This document shows, in pieces, positions 11,263 to 49,352 of a stretch of DNA of 64,000 bases (positions are counted from its first letter, which is position 1; each line of letters begins with the position of its first letter). The stretch comes from Ovis canadensis. Taxonomy: Eukaryota; Chordata; Mammalia; Artiodactyla; Bovidae. Below the pieces are notes generated by a model. It saw only the letters and a program-made list of their open reading frames with translations, made no database searches and was not told the DNA's origin. Both the position numbers and the translations under genes were made by a program. Where the stretch lies: assembly GCF_042477335.2 (NCBI RefSeq), contig NC_091256.1, positions 36,486,001 through 36,550,000 on the forward strand. Direction: 5' to 3'.

Positions 11263-11684
11263 TTATGAGCAAATTAAACTCTTTACAGGATGCCCACCCT
11301 CCTGATCCTTCTTTTCATCTCATCCTTCATCTTTATGTCCTTTATCCTACAGCTCAAAAGTCAGAGTTGAGAGGAGAGGGCCCTTTTTTCTATCACATCC
11401 CATTGTGACTGCCAGCACATTGTTCACCAGGGCTGTGAGGAGGGTTGGTGCAGGTGAAAAACGCTGGTTGCCAGAGACAGCACAGGATCAAGGGAATGGA
11501 GGTGAACAGGAGGGAAGGAGGCAGGGCACAACCTTGAAAAGAATGATACAGCCACAGGACAGGACAAAAACTGGTTAGAACCAACTGGGTGCAAGATTGT
11601 GGAAGATTCAACTTCCGGTGGACCTTGAGCCTCATTATACACTCACTAGTGCCATGACCGTTCTGAGGCCAACCATAAAACATC
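11263..11684. other. Unassigned intergenic sequence
   Basis: No gene or clear repeat recognised. Confidence 0.35.
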
Positions 11685-11905
11685 AAGAGATGGGGATATC
11701 AGACCACCTTACCTGTCACATGAGAAATCTATCTGCAGGTCAAGAAGCACCAGTTAGAACCAGACATGGAACAAGGGACTGGTTCAAAACTGGGAAAGGA
11801 GTAAGTCAAGGCTGTATATTGACACCCCGCTTATTTAACTTATATATAGAGTTCATCATGTGAAATGTTGGGCTGGATGAATCACAGGAAAATAAAGGAT
11901 GTTAC
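11685..11905 (+). mobile_element. BovB LINE reverse-transcriptase fragment
   Basis: Encodes the degraded RTE reverse-transcriptase stretch corresponding to GISDHLTCHMRNLSAGQE and TGKGVSQGCILTPRLFNLY, followed by a stop. The same region recurs at 62405-62760. Confidence 0.85.
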
Positions 11906-12006
11906 AAAATTCCAACTTGGACGGAGAAGCCTTGGAAGCAAGGGAGGATGACGAGAAGACGTCTCCCAAAGCGGCTTCCTGATTTCTGCTGGCTCATCGT
12001 AAATGT

Positions 12007-12170
12007 CATTCACTCAACATTTATTGAGCACCCACTGTGTGCTAGACATTATTCTGGGTGCTAGGAATACAGCAGGGAGTAAAACAAAAACCTTTGGCCT
12101 CAAAGAACCAACATCCTAACCTGGAGAAATAATAAACATAATAGTAAGCACGTTCTCTAGTAGGAAAGGT
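12007..12170 (-). mobile_element. L2 3' end (antisense)
   Basis: CATTCACTCAACATTTATTGAGCACCCACTGTGTGCTAGACATT and GGAATACAGCAGGGAGTAAAAC follow antisense L2. Confidence 0.7.
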
Positions 12171-12890
12171 TAGGTAAGTGAGCATGGGGCAAAAGGGCAG
12201 CATAAGGAGGACGGCGCGGCTTTAAGTAAGGGGTGGGAGGGTCTTGTTGAGAAAGGTAACGTGAGCAGACGCCTTAAGGAGGTATAAGGGAGAGAAGCCT
12301 GCAGACCACTGGGAGCCCCTGATCCTCATCCTCTCCTTCACGCGGTGCTAGCTCCTGCTGCCGGCATAATTTCATGCCTTCAGTAAATAGTTAATTAAGC
12401 AAAAGGAAATAAGGCATCGTTTCATTATCCAAATCATTTTTTAAAAGAGCAGGGACAAGCTTTACTTATTCACTCTAATGTCTAATAGTATGTAAGTACA
12501 AAATAAATAATGTGTTGAATCAATTAATTCATCCATAATCAATAACTTAATTAATAAAAACCCTACAACTTCCCTGTAAGTGTGAAACATGATACAAACT
12601 GTCATATAAACAACAGATTGGAGACTCTTTTAAGATGTAAAAGTACCCCTAGTAATATCAGAACACTATTATATTTTTGCTTTTTCCCTTCCAGCACTTA
12701 TCTGTATCTATAACTTATCATAGGTATGATTTAGTGATTCATAATCATAAACACACGATTCTGACAACGGGTTTTTTCTACCTATGATGTTCTTTTCGTA
12801 ATTGCCATCGATAAAGGATACACAGGCTATGTTCCGACTGCCAGAAAGCAGCATTGTTTCCAATGTCCCTGAATTAGAACGCGCCAGGTA
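12171..12890. other. Unassigned AT-rich sequence upstream of the tRNA gene
   Basis: No protein-coding feature. About 12310-12540 may hold further L2 remnants. Confidence 0.35.
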
Positions 12891-12897
12891 GCAAGGA

Positions 12898-12970
12898 GGC
12901 TCCATAGCTCAGTGGTTAGAGCACTGGTCTTGTAAACCAGGGGTCGCGAGTTCGATCCTCGCTGGGGCCT
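12898..12970 (+). tRNA. tRNA-Thr (anticodon TGT)
   Basis: A 73-nt cloverleaf without intron. The acceptor stem pairs 12898-12904 with 12963-12969, including one G-T pair. The anticodon stem CTGGT/ACCAG closes the loop CTTGTAA with anticodon TGT at 12931-12933, which reads ACA (Thr). The A box is TAGCTCAGTGG and the B box GAGTTCGATCC. A TTTTT tract at 12990-12994 is a normal RNA polymerase III terminator. The compensated stems, the terminator and the absence of any SINE body or A-tail argue for a functional gene rather than a tRNA-derived SINE. Confidence 0.95.
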
Positions 12971-12989
12971 CTCCTGCACTTCTCTTTAC

Positions 12990-12994
12990 TTTTT
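12990..12994 (+). terminator. Pol III terminator of tRNA-Thr
   Basis: A run of five T residues 20 nt after the tRNA 3' end. Confidence 0.8.
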
Positions 12995-13139
12995 AAATCG
13001 TCCCGTTGTAAACATGCCCCCAAATACAAAATTTCTGAAAACGTTACTTCTTGCAGGATTAACAGTAACTGCTCCTGACATGCTTTACGGTGCTTTAGAA
13101 CTGACCCGGAAGATAAAATACCGGAATGCAACAAAAAGC

Positions 13140-13500
13140 AAGAAAAGGAAAAGCGGTCCTCGGCGACGCGGTGCTACCAGGACCTGGGGCCCAAGCTCCC
13201 GAAAAGGAGGCGCGAGGCTCCAGGGGTTCGTTCTCACGCCCTGCAAAATCAAACTGGCACTGAGTCACAAAAGGGCAGAAGGGGCGGCCGGCGCCCGGCA
13301 CTCCGCCGCGGGCGGGGCGCGCGCGGAGGCGGAGTTGCGCCTGCAGTTGCGCCGCGCGGCCGGCGGGGGGAGCTGTGGCTAAGCGCCCAGACGCCTGTCC
13401 ACGGCCGGCTTGCGCGCTCTGAGCCTATTCCCGGGACTCAGAGTGTGGCCAGCGTGGCCTGGACCGAGGCCCGCGCTGTGATGACACGTGGCAGCCCCGG
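13140..13500. promoter_or_regulatory. CpG island without an assigned gene
   Basis: A GC-rich, CpG-dense block starting about 170 bp after the tRNA gene; the core is 13265-13400. It contains a GC box GGGCGGGGC at 13310-13318, an AP-1 site TGAGTCA at 13261-13267 and a CACGTG E-box at 13485-13490. An open frame across it (13014-13382) has a composition-driven Arg/Gly/Ala product without recognisable domains. This may be an RNA polymerase II promoter, an enhancer, or open chromatin around the tRNA gene. Confidence 0.6.
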
Positions 13501-13910
13501 CTTCGGAGCCCAGCCTGGTTCCAAGGCCCTACCCCTTGGAGAGGAAGGGGGAGCGACTCCCAAAAATAAACAGTCCCGGTCTGTTTGGGAAGCCAAGTTT
13601 TGCAGCCGGTCCTGTGTCTCCGGTTTTTTTCCCCTGAATTGCAGAATGCCGCTTGATTTTTAAAGTCGCGAGAGCCTTTTCTGAGTATATGATTCCCTCC
13701 ACCCACCATTTCTTGATAAAGGATTGTTTGTAAGGAAGCCACTAGCCACCTGTGGCCCTTGACTGAGTGTCTGAAATGTGGATATTCTGGACTGAGATGT
13801 GCTGAAAGAATAAATTACACATTGGATTTAGAAAATTTAGTACAGAAAAAGAGAACTATCCCGTTAGTAATTCTTCATTGATTACGTATTGGTATAAAGC
13901 TGTCATATAT

Positions 13911-14030
13911 TGTTTTTCAGTCGCTCAGTTGTGTCTGACTCTTTGCGACCCCATGGACTGCAGCAGGCGCGTGCAACGCTTCCCGGTCCCTCACGATCTC
14001 CAGGAGCTTGCTCAAATTCACGTCCATGTA
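13911..14030 (-). mobile_element. BovB 3' end fragment
   Basis: TTTTTCAGTCGCTCAGTTGTGTC through CTCCAGGAGCTTGCTCAAATTC, antisense BovB tail. The following TATTGGGTTGACTAAAATAC may be a mariner end. Confidence 0.8.
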
Positions 14031-14462
14031 ATATATTGGGTTGACTAAAATACATAGTTGCATTACTTTTACCTATTTTTAATGAAAAATGCGAAAAAAA
14101 AATTAGAAACAGAAAAATTTTAGTTACAAGTGTGGCTTCCATTTGCAGCTCTCATTTCTGTTGGACGGTGCAGAATCCTGTGACCTTGAGTTCAAGTTAA
14201 TTCTTAACCTGTGCTCATGCCAGGTAAACCTTTCATCTCTGGGTCTCCCAGAGCCAGTACTGTGCCTGGCAAGCAGTAACCGTGGCATTGGTTGAGCTGA
14301 AATTACATACCTCCCTAACATAATCTTAAACTCCACAAAAAACAAGAAAATGTATTTCTTAAACTGGGTTCATTTTGAGAATGATGTAACTGTAAGAATT
14401 TCTATCTTGGTTCCCAAGATGTTAGCTCTAGAAAAACACACTCATCTTTTATTGGTTATTCA

Positions 14463-14672
14463 GACTTCCCTGGTGGCTTAGACGGTAAAGAATCTGCCTG
14501 CAATACAGGAGACCGAGATTCAGTACCTGGGTCTGTAAGATCCCTTGGAGACAAGGATAGCAACCCACTCCAGTGTTCTTACTTGGGAAATCCCATGGAC
14601 AGAGGAGTCTGATGGGCTACAGTCCATGGGGTCGAAAAAAGTCGGACACGGCTGAGTGACTGACACTTACTT
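14463..14672 (+). mobile_element. Bov-tA SINE
   Basis: Sense Bov-tA from GACTTCCCTGGTGGCTTAGA to GGACACGGCTGAGTGACTGA. Confidence 0.9.
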
Positions 14673-14937
14673 ACTTACCCCTTTGTGAAAGTTCATGGGC
14701 ATTGCCAGTCATCTTCCAGAAAACAAAGCCAATTGGCCAGAGAGGAATACCCTGCCTCTCCCCCAGGTTCCCAAGCATTTCAGGGCACCTATTCAGCTCC
14801 CATCTCTAGACTCACTATCCTCCTGTTGAAATGTTGAGTTCAGAAGGCCTTGAATTTGATGGATGTGGTCTTGTACTTAGACACATGAACTCTGAACACC
14901 TTTCCCTCAGGACTCAAAACACTTTCAGACCATAACT

Positions 14938-15800
14938 TTTTTTTAAGTATAGTTGATTTAAAATGTTGCTTTATTTTCAGGTGCACAGAAACCTGTTTTT
15001 TTGTCTATTTCTTATTTTTTTTTTTTTTGTTTTATGTAGTTTGTTAATCTCATACTCCTAATTTATCCCTCCCTCTTTCATTTCTTACTTCTAATGATTT
15101 TTGTGTGGAGTCTTTAAGGTTCTGTGTATAGAAGATCATGTCATCTGCAAATAATAACAATTTTACCTCATCCCGTCTAATGTGGATACCTTGCATTTCT
15201 TTTTCTAGCCTGACTGCTGTGGCTAAAACTTCCGATACTGTCTTGAATAGAAGTGATTAGAGTGGGCATCCTTGTCTTGTTCCTGAATTTAACAGGAAGG
15301 CTTTCAGGTTTTTACATTATTATGTTGGTTGTGGGTTTGTCATAAATGGCTTTTGTTGAGATATGTTCTCTCTATAACCACTTTGGTGAGAGATGTTTAT
15401 CATGAATGGATGTTGAATTCCACCGAATGCTTTTTCTGCACCTATTGAGATAATCAAGACTTTCCAGGTTGCTCAGTGGTAAAGAATCTGCCTGCCAATA
15501 CAGGGGACACAGGTTCAATCCCTGGGTCAGGAAGATCCCCTGGAGTAGGAAATGGCAACCCACTCCAGCATTCTTGCCTGAGAAATCCCATGGACAGAGG
15601 AGCCTGGGGGGTTACAGTCCCTGGGGTCACAAGAGTCAGACTCAGGTGAGTGACTGAGCATGCATTGAGATAATCACACGGGTTTTGTCTTTTCTTTTAT
15701 TAACGTGGTGTATCACACTGATTGGTCTGCATATGTTAAACCATCCTTACAACTCTGGAGTGACTCCAGCTTGATCCTATTATATGATCTTTCTTATGTA
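14938..15800 (-). mobile_element. L1 fragment (antisense), interrupted by a SINE
   Basis: Antisense L1 ORF2 text on both sides of the SINE at 15457-15663, for example GATAATCACACGGGTTTTGTC. The open frame is degraded. Confidence 0.8.
15457..15663 (+). mobile_element. Bov-tA SINE nested in L1
   Basis: A full Bov-tA flanked by a perfect 13-bp target-site duplication (ATTGAGATAATCA) at 15444-15456 and 15664-15676. Confidence 0.93.
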
Positions 15801-16126
15801 TTGTTGGATTCAGTTTGCTAAAATTCTGTTGAGCGTTTTCACATTCATATGCATTAAATAGGGCCAGAGCCACACATCTTTGAAGAAAGATTGTACAGGG
15901 GGAGAAGGTGAGACAGAGTGAGCACGTATATTTGTTCCAAAGGTTAGATCCAGTCTCCCTGAACTGAAGCAAGATTTTCAGCCATCTTTTAACAAAATGA
16001 TGCAGAGGGTAAGCCCCCCCTCGTCTCATCTGAGAAGCTAAAAGTGTAAAATGTCAGGGTTGGTTGGACCCTGAAATTCATTTTTTATCCTAGAGAGTGT
16101 GTACAAAGAATGTCACCTGCCATTTC

Positions 16127-16551
16127 AGCAAACAAGCGATGCTGTGGCCATCCAGCCATCAGCCACAGCAGCCACCCCTGATGATGTACCTTCAGGGGGA
16201 TTCAGGTTGGAGAAAAACAAGATACTGGCTCTAGATAGTTAAGATGCATATCTAAGGAGCAATTTCAATAAACCCAGACTCTTCTGCGTCTTCCCATACA
16301 TAGAGAAGCGCTGAGACCTTTACCATGAGATGCCCATTTTTGTGTGTAATCAGCATTAATCTTTCGATGTCCAGCCACATGTTGTTCATCTGTTTTCAAC
16401 GAAAACTCCTATAAACCCTGGCTCCTCCCTTACCTCTTGGGAACAGTCACTCAGAGCTATCTGACAGGCTGCTATCCCGAGCTATAATCCTCAGTAAGCC
16501 TGCCAAATGAAATATAACTCTCAACTTTCATCCGTGCAGTTTTTTTCAGTC
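16127..16551 (+). mobile_element. Solo ERV-type LTR
   Basis: A TATA-like CTATAAACCCTGGCTCCTCC is followed by CCTCAGTAAGCCTGCC and a likely 3' end near 16545. No internal retroviral sequence is adjacent. Family not assigned. Confidence 0.6.
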
Positions 16552-16636
16552 AGCAAGAGTGTTCATAAGAGCTACAAAGGTGAGCGAAAGTAACGCAGAG
16601 CAAAACCATGAGATGGGGTAAAGGAAGGCACTGCGT

Positions 16637-16857
16637 GCGTACATGCTCAGTCACTCAGCTGTGTCCAACTCTTTTTGACCCCATGGACTGTAGCTCACCA
16701 GACTCCTCTGTCCATGGGATTTCCCAGGCAAGAGTACCAGAGTGAACTGCCATTTCCTCCTTCAGAGGATCTTCCCTGTCCAGGAATCGAACTCATGTCT
16801 TCTGTGTCTCCTGCGTTGGCGGGCAGACTCTTTACCACGGAGACAACTGGGAACCTA
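16637..16857 (-). mobile_element. Bov-tA SINE
   Basis: Antisense; ACATGCTCAGTCACTCAGCTGTG through TTTACCACGGAGACAACTGG. Confidence 0.9.
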
Positions 16858-16989
16858 AGATAGCTAAGAGACGATCTAAAAATGGTCTTCGGAAAATGAT
16901 GACCAGTGTTGTGCATCTTTAATAAAGAAGAAAAAAAAAGAGAAAGAGACTCAAAGAGAGGTTTGGTGTATTTATATTAGGTTAGGTCA

Positions 16990-17510
16990 CCCTACGAATG
17001 GAGATCACTAAAGAAAAAAATGGAATCTATTTCTTTGGAAGTCTAAAATAATCTGTCCGGAATATATTAAACCTCATCTAAAGCAGGAATCACATGACCT
17101 CTAAAAGTCCTTAACAACCCTGGCATTGTTGGTTTTGTTCTGCTTAAGTCAAATTGCCTATACTGTTCTGGAGGCTTTGCAGAACTTGGGGAACTTCTTG
17201 AAGACAGGGATCATTTCTTCTCTCACCTCTTTCTTTCCTCAAATACCTGGTCACAAGCCACCTATCCTCACTGGGGGCCCTAGAGGGAGGCAAGTTCACA
17301 GGAGGCAGACCGGGGCGTTGGTTCAAGTCCAGCTGAACAGTTGACTGTCTCCTCACTGCTATGGTCTAGGGCACACTGCTTAACCTCACCAAGCCGCACT
17401 TTCCTCATCTTCAATATAAGTTATATGGCCACACACATGATGCAAAGTTTTGAGGTTTCAGAAAATATGTATAAACTTAGCACACAACAAGTAGGCACAA
17501 TGGAATCACC
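16990..17510. other. Unassigned sequence downstream of HHIPL2
   Basis: No repeat or gene recognised. It lies beyond the proposed HHIPL2 poly(A) signal. Confidence 0.35.
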
Positions 17511-17516
17511 TTTATT
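17511..17516 (-). terminator. HHIPL2: Candidate HHIPL2 poly(A) signal
   Basis: AATAAA on the minus strand, about 470 nt beyond the stop codon. It is followed 20-30 nt later by a GT-rich stretch (CTTGTTGTGTGC). This is the only AATAAA I see between the stop and here, so the 3' UTR would run from 17983 to about 17490. Confidence 0.55.
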
Positions 17517-17983
17517 ATGCTATTTGCCAGAGCAAAACAGTAGTCGCCGGAGGTGCAGAATAGGACCTGCCCTTATTCAGACCCTGAGCTTCAATGAGGG
17601 CAAAGGAGATGACCACTTTAGAAGGGGTTCCCCTTGGAAACTTGCCACTACAGGCCTCCTCTTAGAGCTGGGAGGAAGCATGGGAGAGACATGGTTCTTA
17701 AGGCAAACTGGTGAGGCACGTCAGATTTCTTAACACCAGCAAACATCAAGGAGCTCAAAGGATATATGTCCATCTGAGCCAGTGTTGACGTATCACTGTT
17801 GCCTACAGGCACTTACAAAGCAAGATGGAGACATGCAGTGGGATTTGAAGCAGGCTCACAGACTAGCGCACGTGATTATCGAGGTGCCCCGACCAGGTGG
17901 GGATTGGTTCCCCCGCAGAAGCAGACAAGGAGCATCCGTTCAGCTGGCAAGACTCAGGGAGCGGACAACCCGGCCACCCTAAC

Positions 17984-44726
<26,743 letters not shown>

Positions 44727-44830
44727 CTTGCCCTAGGGACGCTCTGGCTACTACTGCTGCTCAGGCTGGCTTCCTCCTCCGGGCTGGTTCCCTCACTCCC
44801 GCCCCTGCTGTGTTTTTCTTCCTTCCTTCT
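44727..44830 (-). promoter_or_regulatory. HHIPL2 5' flank with GC box
   Basis: The minus strand carries AGGGGCGGGA (Sp1-type GC box) at about 44797-44806, some 75 bp upstream of the start codon, and a pyrimidine-rich run further up. No TATA box is evident. The transcription start cannot be placed from sequence alone. Confidence 0.35.
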
Positions 44831-45338
44831 CTTCTCTCCTCTGAAGGTTCACTGAGGTGGTTTCTGAAACATGTCCCTTCTGGGAGCTGGACCGCTGTCT
44901 TCTGTGAAAGCGGTGAGCAGCGTCCAGTGCCTTCCAGTCCCCTAAACAGGAAACTGGTACAGCCTGCTGGGAGTGTAGTTATCCGGGTGCCAGCAGAAAG
45001 GTACAGTGATGTCCACGGCAGATGAAGTGAGTTTATTAAAACTGCAAAGAATTCCTATGGGAAATTCCCACTTTGTTTACAGCCCTGTTCCCAAGCTGAG
45101 CAGTCAGGATCTCCAGGGAGAACAGCACACAGTACACGGTCCTGGACGGCACATTGGAAGGCGGTGTTCCAGTGTGCCTTTTGTGCCAACAGCAACATGG
45201 GGAACTCGGGTGTGGATCTGGGAAGACGGAGGCGGGGTGGGGCAGGCAGCGGGGCCCTGCAATTCCTGAGACCCAGAAAGGTGTGTATTCTGAAGGGTAG
45301 GAAGACAGGACATTTCACAAATCAAGAGGAGATGGTGA

Positions 45339-45803
45339 GTCATAACTATCATGGTGATCATTTTGGAATGTATAGAAATATTGAATCATTATGTTATGTA
45401 AAAGGAACTAACACAGTGTTGTATGTAAATCAATATACTTTAAAAACAAACTCACAGAAAAAGAGATCAGATTTATGGTTACAGGGGGATGAGGAATTGG
45501 ATAAAGACAGTCAAAAGGTACAAACTTCCTCCTTATAAGACAAATATTAGGGATGTAATGTACAATATGATACATATCATTAACACCTATATGTTTTATA
45601 TGAAAGTTGTCCAAAGAGTCAATCCTAGAGTTCTCATCACAAGAAAAAAATTTTTTTTCCATTTCTTTAACTTTGTATCTATATGAGATGATGGATCATC
45701 ACTGAATTTATCATGGGCATCATTTCATGATGTATGGAAGTCCAATTATGCTGTATACCTTAAACATATAGTTCTCTAGCTCAACAAAATTGAAAAAAAA
45801 AAA
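45339..45803 (+). mobile_element. 5'-truncated L1 3' end insertion
   Basis: Ends in an A-tail at about 45793-45803. A 10-bp target-site duplication (GAGATGGTGA) lies at 45329-45338 and 45804-45813. It sits about 600 bp upstream of the HHIPL2 start codon, in antisense orientation to the gene. Confidence 0.85.
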
Positions 45804-46006
45804 GAGATGGTGAAGGAAAAGGAGAGGTTCATACCCAGTGTAAACAAGGCATCAGCAAGGACTATCTGGGATGGTTTCATCAGGAAGCACAGAACGTCTG
45901 GGTTATTTTTGCCAAATCTGTATTTTTGGGAGGTCAGCCCTCCTCACTTAGCATGTGTTTCAACATTAGTACTGATGAATACTAATACACATTCTGCTTT
46001 ATCAGA

Positions 46007-46117
46007 GTAGGAAATGGCAATCCAGCCCAGCGTTGTTGCCTGGAGATTTCCACGGATGGAGGAGTCTGGCGAGCCACAGTCCAAGGGGTCGGAAAGAGCC
46101 AGATGCGACCAAGCATG
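46007..46117 (+). mobile_element. 5'-truncated Bov-tA/BovA
   Basis: GTAGGAAATGGCAATCCAGCCC through GAGCCAGATGCGACCAAGCATG. Confidence 0.85.
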
Positions 46118-46500
46118 TTTTGCTGTATATATGTCCCTTGCACATAATGGTCCTTAAATAAATATTTCTTGAATGTGTGATGAAGTACACAGAATCCCAA
46201 ACTCAACCCCAAATGGAGGCATGAACAGGAGGAACTCGGGCTCACAGGAGACATTTGGTACCTGAGCTCACTTTCCTTTGGGTTTTTTCCACAAGTTCAC
46301 TCCACCCTGAAATGTCCTTACTGGCAAACACTGCCCTCTGAAATGCAGATGAAGTCAAAGATTGTTCTGGATGGAGGAGGCTCCCCACCTGGCATCCCCT
46401 TCACCACCAAGAGCCTTTGCCAGAGCATCACCAAGAAGGGACACTGAGCCTCAGTCTAGCCAAGTCTGTGCTCATGATACTTTGGATTATGAAAGCCCAG

Positions 46501-46774
46501 CTGCTGCTGCTGCTAAGTCACTTCAATTGTGTCCAACTCTGTGTGACCCCATAGACAGCAACCCACCAGGCTCCACCGTCCTTGGGATTCTCCAGGCAAG
46601 AACACTGGAGTGGGTTGTCATTTCCTTCTCCAATGCAGGAAAGTGAAAAGTGAAAGTGAAGTCGCTCAGTTGTGTCCAACTCTTCCCGACCCCATGGACT
46701 GCAGCCTACGAGGCTCCTCCGTCCATGGGATTTTCCAGGCAAGAGTACTGGAATGGGGTGCTATTGCCTTCTCC
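46501..46774 (-). mobile_element. BOV-A2 dimer SINE
   Basis: Two BovA units with a (GCT)n end. A 12-bp target-site duplication (ATGAAAGCCCAG) lies at 46489-46500 and 46775-46786. Confidence 0.95.
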
Positions 46775-46799
46775 ATGAAAGCCCAGAGTAGCTTTTAAA

Positions 46800-47950
46800 C
46801 TATGTTTTTACAACTATGAGAAAAGTCAAGAAGAGGGACTCATTAGAATGACTCCCCAGCACAGCCCTGCTCTCCCATGGGTATGGCTCAATAGCATACT
46901 TTGTTGAATGTCACTTTTCAAAACATACATAACACAGCATCTGTTATTCATTGCAACTATGCTGATTCCACAGGGTTGTTTGCTCAAAGGTCAGATAATG
47001 TCATTGCTTGGGAAGCCTTGGGCGGGAGGAACTGCTCTTGGACCAACCTCAGCCAGTGAATTCACAGGCCTGAGACCTTCTCAGAAATGGGAGGTGACCA
47101 GCTGCCCTGTAATGGATGAAAATGAATGCATTCTCTCGTTCCATGTAGGACCTAGGAGTACTTTTTGATTCTTTTCTGACATTTGTGTCAGTTTTCCTTT
47201 CGCCAGGAAAAAAAAATTGAGTCCAAAGGAATGCCTCCTGTTTGGAAAATAATTTTAATAATTCTATCTACATAATTATGGCTAAGCATTAAAAAACTTA
47301 TACATAATTAAGCACAAATCTATGTAAGTTCAAGTCAGATCTTACTGTTTGGGGCAGTGATTATAAAAATAGCAGGGAGATATTGGTTTGCAGGTCCCAT
47401 CCGAAGTAATGACAGCATGAATTTCTGATTATTAAAATATGCAATGTTTCAGGTGGGACTACAAAATATTTCAGATATAATTACATGATACATTTGGTTA
47501 TGTAATAATGATGCAGGAATTTATTTTATAACAGATGTCTCAGTGTCAGTTCGGTAGGTTTTTATGATTATGTACAAAGGATTATACTGGAAGAGGAATG
47601 TTGAACAGAAAACTGATGCATGAGCTAAACGTTTTCAAGAAGTTTGTGCTCTGAGAAGAAACGTTAAAATAAGTGTCTAAATAATACAAGGCGCATTATA
47701 TTGAGACACTAAGCAGTTGGTTAGCGGATTCCAAGGAGGAAGAGATGACATCAGGCTCAAGGGAATGAAGAAAAAAATCATAAAGAAGGTTGAGCAGGGT
47801 ATTAAAGGCACAGGTGGGGAAGAATGGACGACAGTTTCTGTGAGGTAAGCCTAGGGAGATAAACCTGGAACCACAGCTGGACCCATTCCGAGTATCTGAA
47901 ATCACTTTAGCTCTCACCTTTGAAGCAAACATGGTACTTTTCTAAAACTT
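46800..47950. other. Spacer between TAF1A and HHIPL2, unassigned
   Basis: AT-rich after 47160; no gene or repeat family named. Confidence 0.35.
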
Positions 47951-47952
47951 AC

Positions 47953-48355
47953 TGTATTCATTTGCTAGGGCTGCTATAACAAAGTACCACAAACTGGGAG
48001 TCTTCAACAAGTATTTATTGTTTCACAGCTCAGGAGGCTGGAAGTCTGAGATCAAGGTGTTGGCAAGGTGTGTTCCCTCTAAGGGGCAGGAGGGAGAATC
48101 TGGCCCACGCCCCTCCCCTAGCATTTCAGGGTTTACCAGCAATGTTCTTTATTCTTTATAGATACATCACCCTGATTTCTGTCATTGTGTTCAGATGACT
48201 TTCTTTCTCTGTCCATATCTGTGTCCAAATTTCCCTTTTTCATAAAGACATCGGTCAGATTAGAGCTCACTTTAATGATCCTATTTTTAACTTGATTATC
48301 TCCGTAAAGACCTGATCTCCATATAAAGTCACATTCTGAGGTACTGAGGGTTAGC
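47953..48355 (-). mobile_element. MLT1/MST-type MaLR LTR (antisense)
   Basis: ATTTGCTAGGGCTGCTATAACAAAGTACCACAAACTGGG is the diagnostic antisense 3' end. GGAGGCTGGAAGTCTGAGATCAAGGTGTTGGC follows. Confidence 0.8.
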
Positions 48356-48369
48356 ATTTCAATATATCA

Positions 48370-48370
48370 T

Positions 48371-48405
<35 letters not shown>

Positions 48406-48410
48406 TGCAC
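48370..48410. repeat. (TA)n microsatellite
   Basis: About 15 TA units followed by ATATATGCACCC. Confidence 0.85.
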
Positions 48411-49145
48411 CCACACACTGGCATGCACACGATGTTTCATAAGACAAGTGCCTTTTAAAAATGATGTTAAGAATCTGGTGTTTATCTTAGAATCAGGTCA
48501 TGGAATAGGATAGAAACAACATAAAAAGCAATGTTCCAGCTCAGTAACCTCTCATACAATGTTTACTGCTTTCTGTGGCATCTGCCTTCTCTAACAATCT
48601 GAAAATGAGCAGGTGTGTTTGAGGTTAGGGAAAGTATTTAAAAACTCTAATTTGTATTATGTATTATAGTGTATGAAGCATTTTCTCACTTCATCTCAGG
48701 TGATCTTCACAATAACTCTATTAGTTAAACAGGGCAGATATTCCGCTACCGATGTACAGACAAGTGACTTCAGTCTCAGATTCCATGAAAACACTTAGGG
48801 TCATGCTTTAGGTGTAGGAAAAAGATGGCATGAAAATTTAGGTGTTCCAAGTTATAGCCCAGATATTGCTCACTCCATCATGACGTATAAAAGCTTTTTT
48901 TTTTTTTAATAAATATAGCAATAATTTTACTTGTCTCTACTCTATAGGTAAAGAAACTATGAAAGCTTATGTGAAACCCAGGATTCAAACCTAACAGCCT
49001 CTTGAGGTCTGCACTTGGCAGAAATTCACCTAAATATTACTGCCTATGGGATAGGCACAGTCGGTCAATAACTTTCCTTTCATTCAGTTCTATTCAATAT
49101 TTAATAAGCCAGAAATTCTGTTAGGTGTTGGTGACGTGGAGATTA

Positions 49146-49352
49146 TTAGTGTTAGTCGCTCAGTCATGTCCAACCCTTTGCAACCCCTGGACTGTAGTCT
49201 GCCAGGCTTCTCTGTCCATGGGATTTCCCAGGCAAGAATCCTGGAGTGGGTTACCATTCCCTTCTCCAGGGGATCTTCCGGACCCAAGGATCAAACCCAG
49301 GTCTCCTGCATTACAAGTGGATTCTTTACTGTCTGAACCATCAGGGAAGCCC
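49146..49352 (-). mobile_element. Bov-tA SINE
   Basis: Antisense; TTAGTCGCTCAGTCATGTCC through TGAACCATCAGGGAAGCCC. Confidence 0.92.

Noticed and set aside
13014-13382. 122-codon frame across the CpG island
   Set aside because: Low-complexity Arg/Gly/Ala product starting in tRNA-flank AT-rich DNA; better explained by island composition than by a gene.
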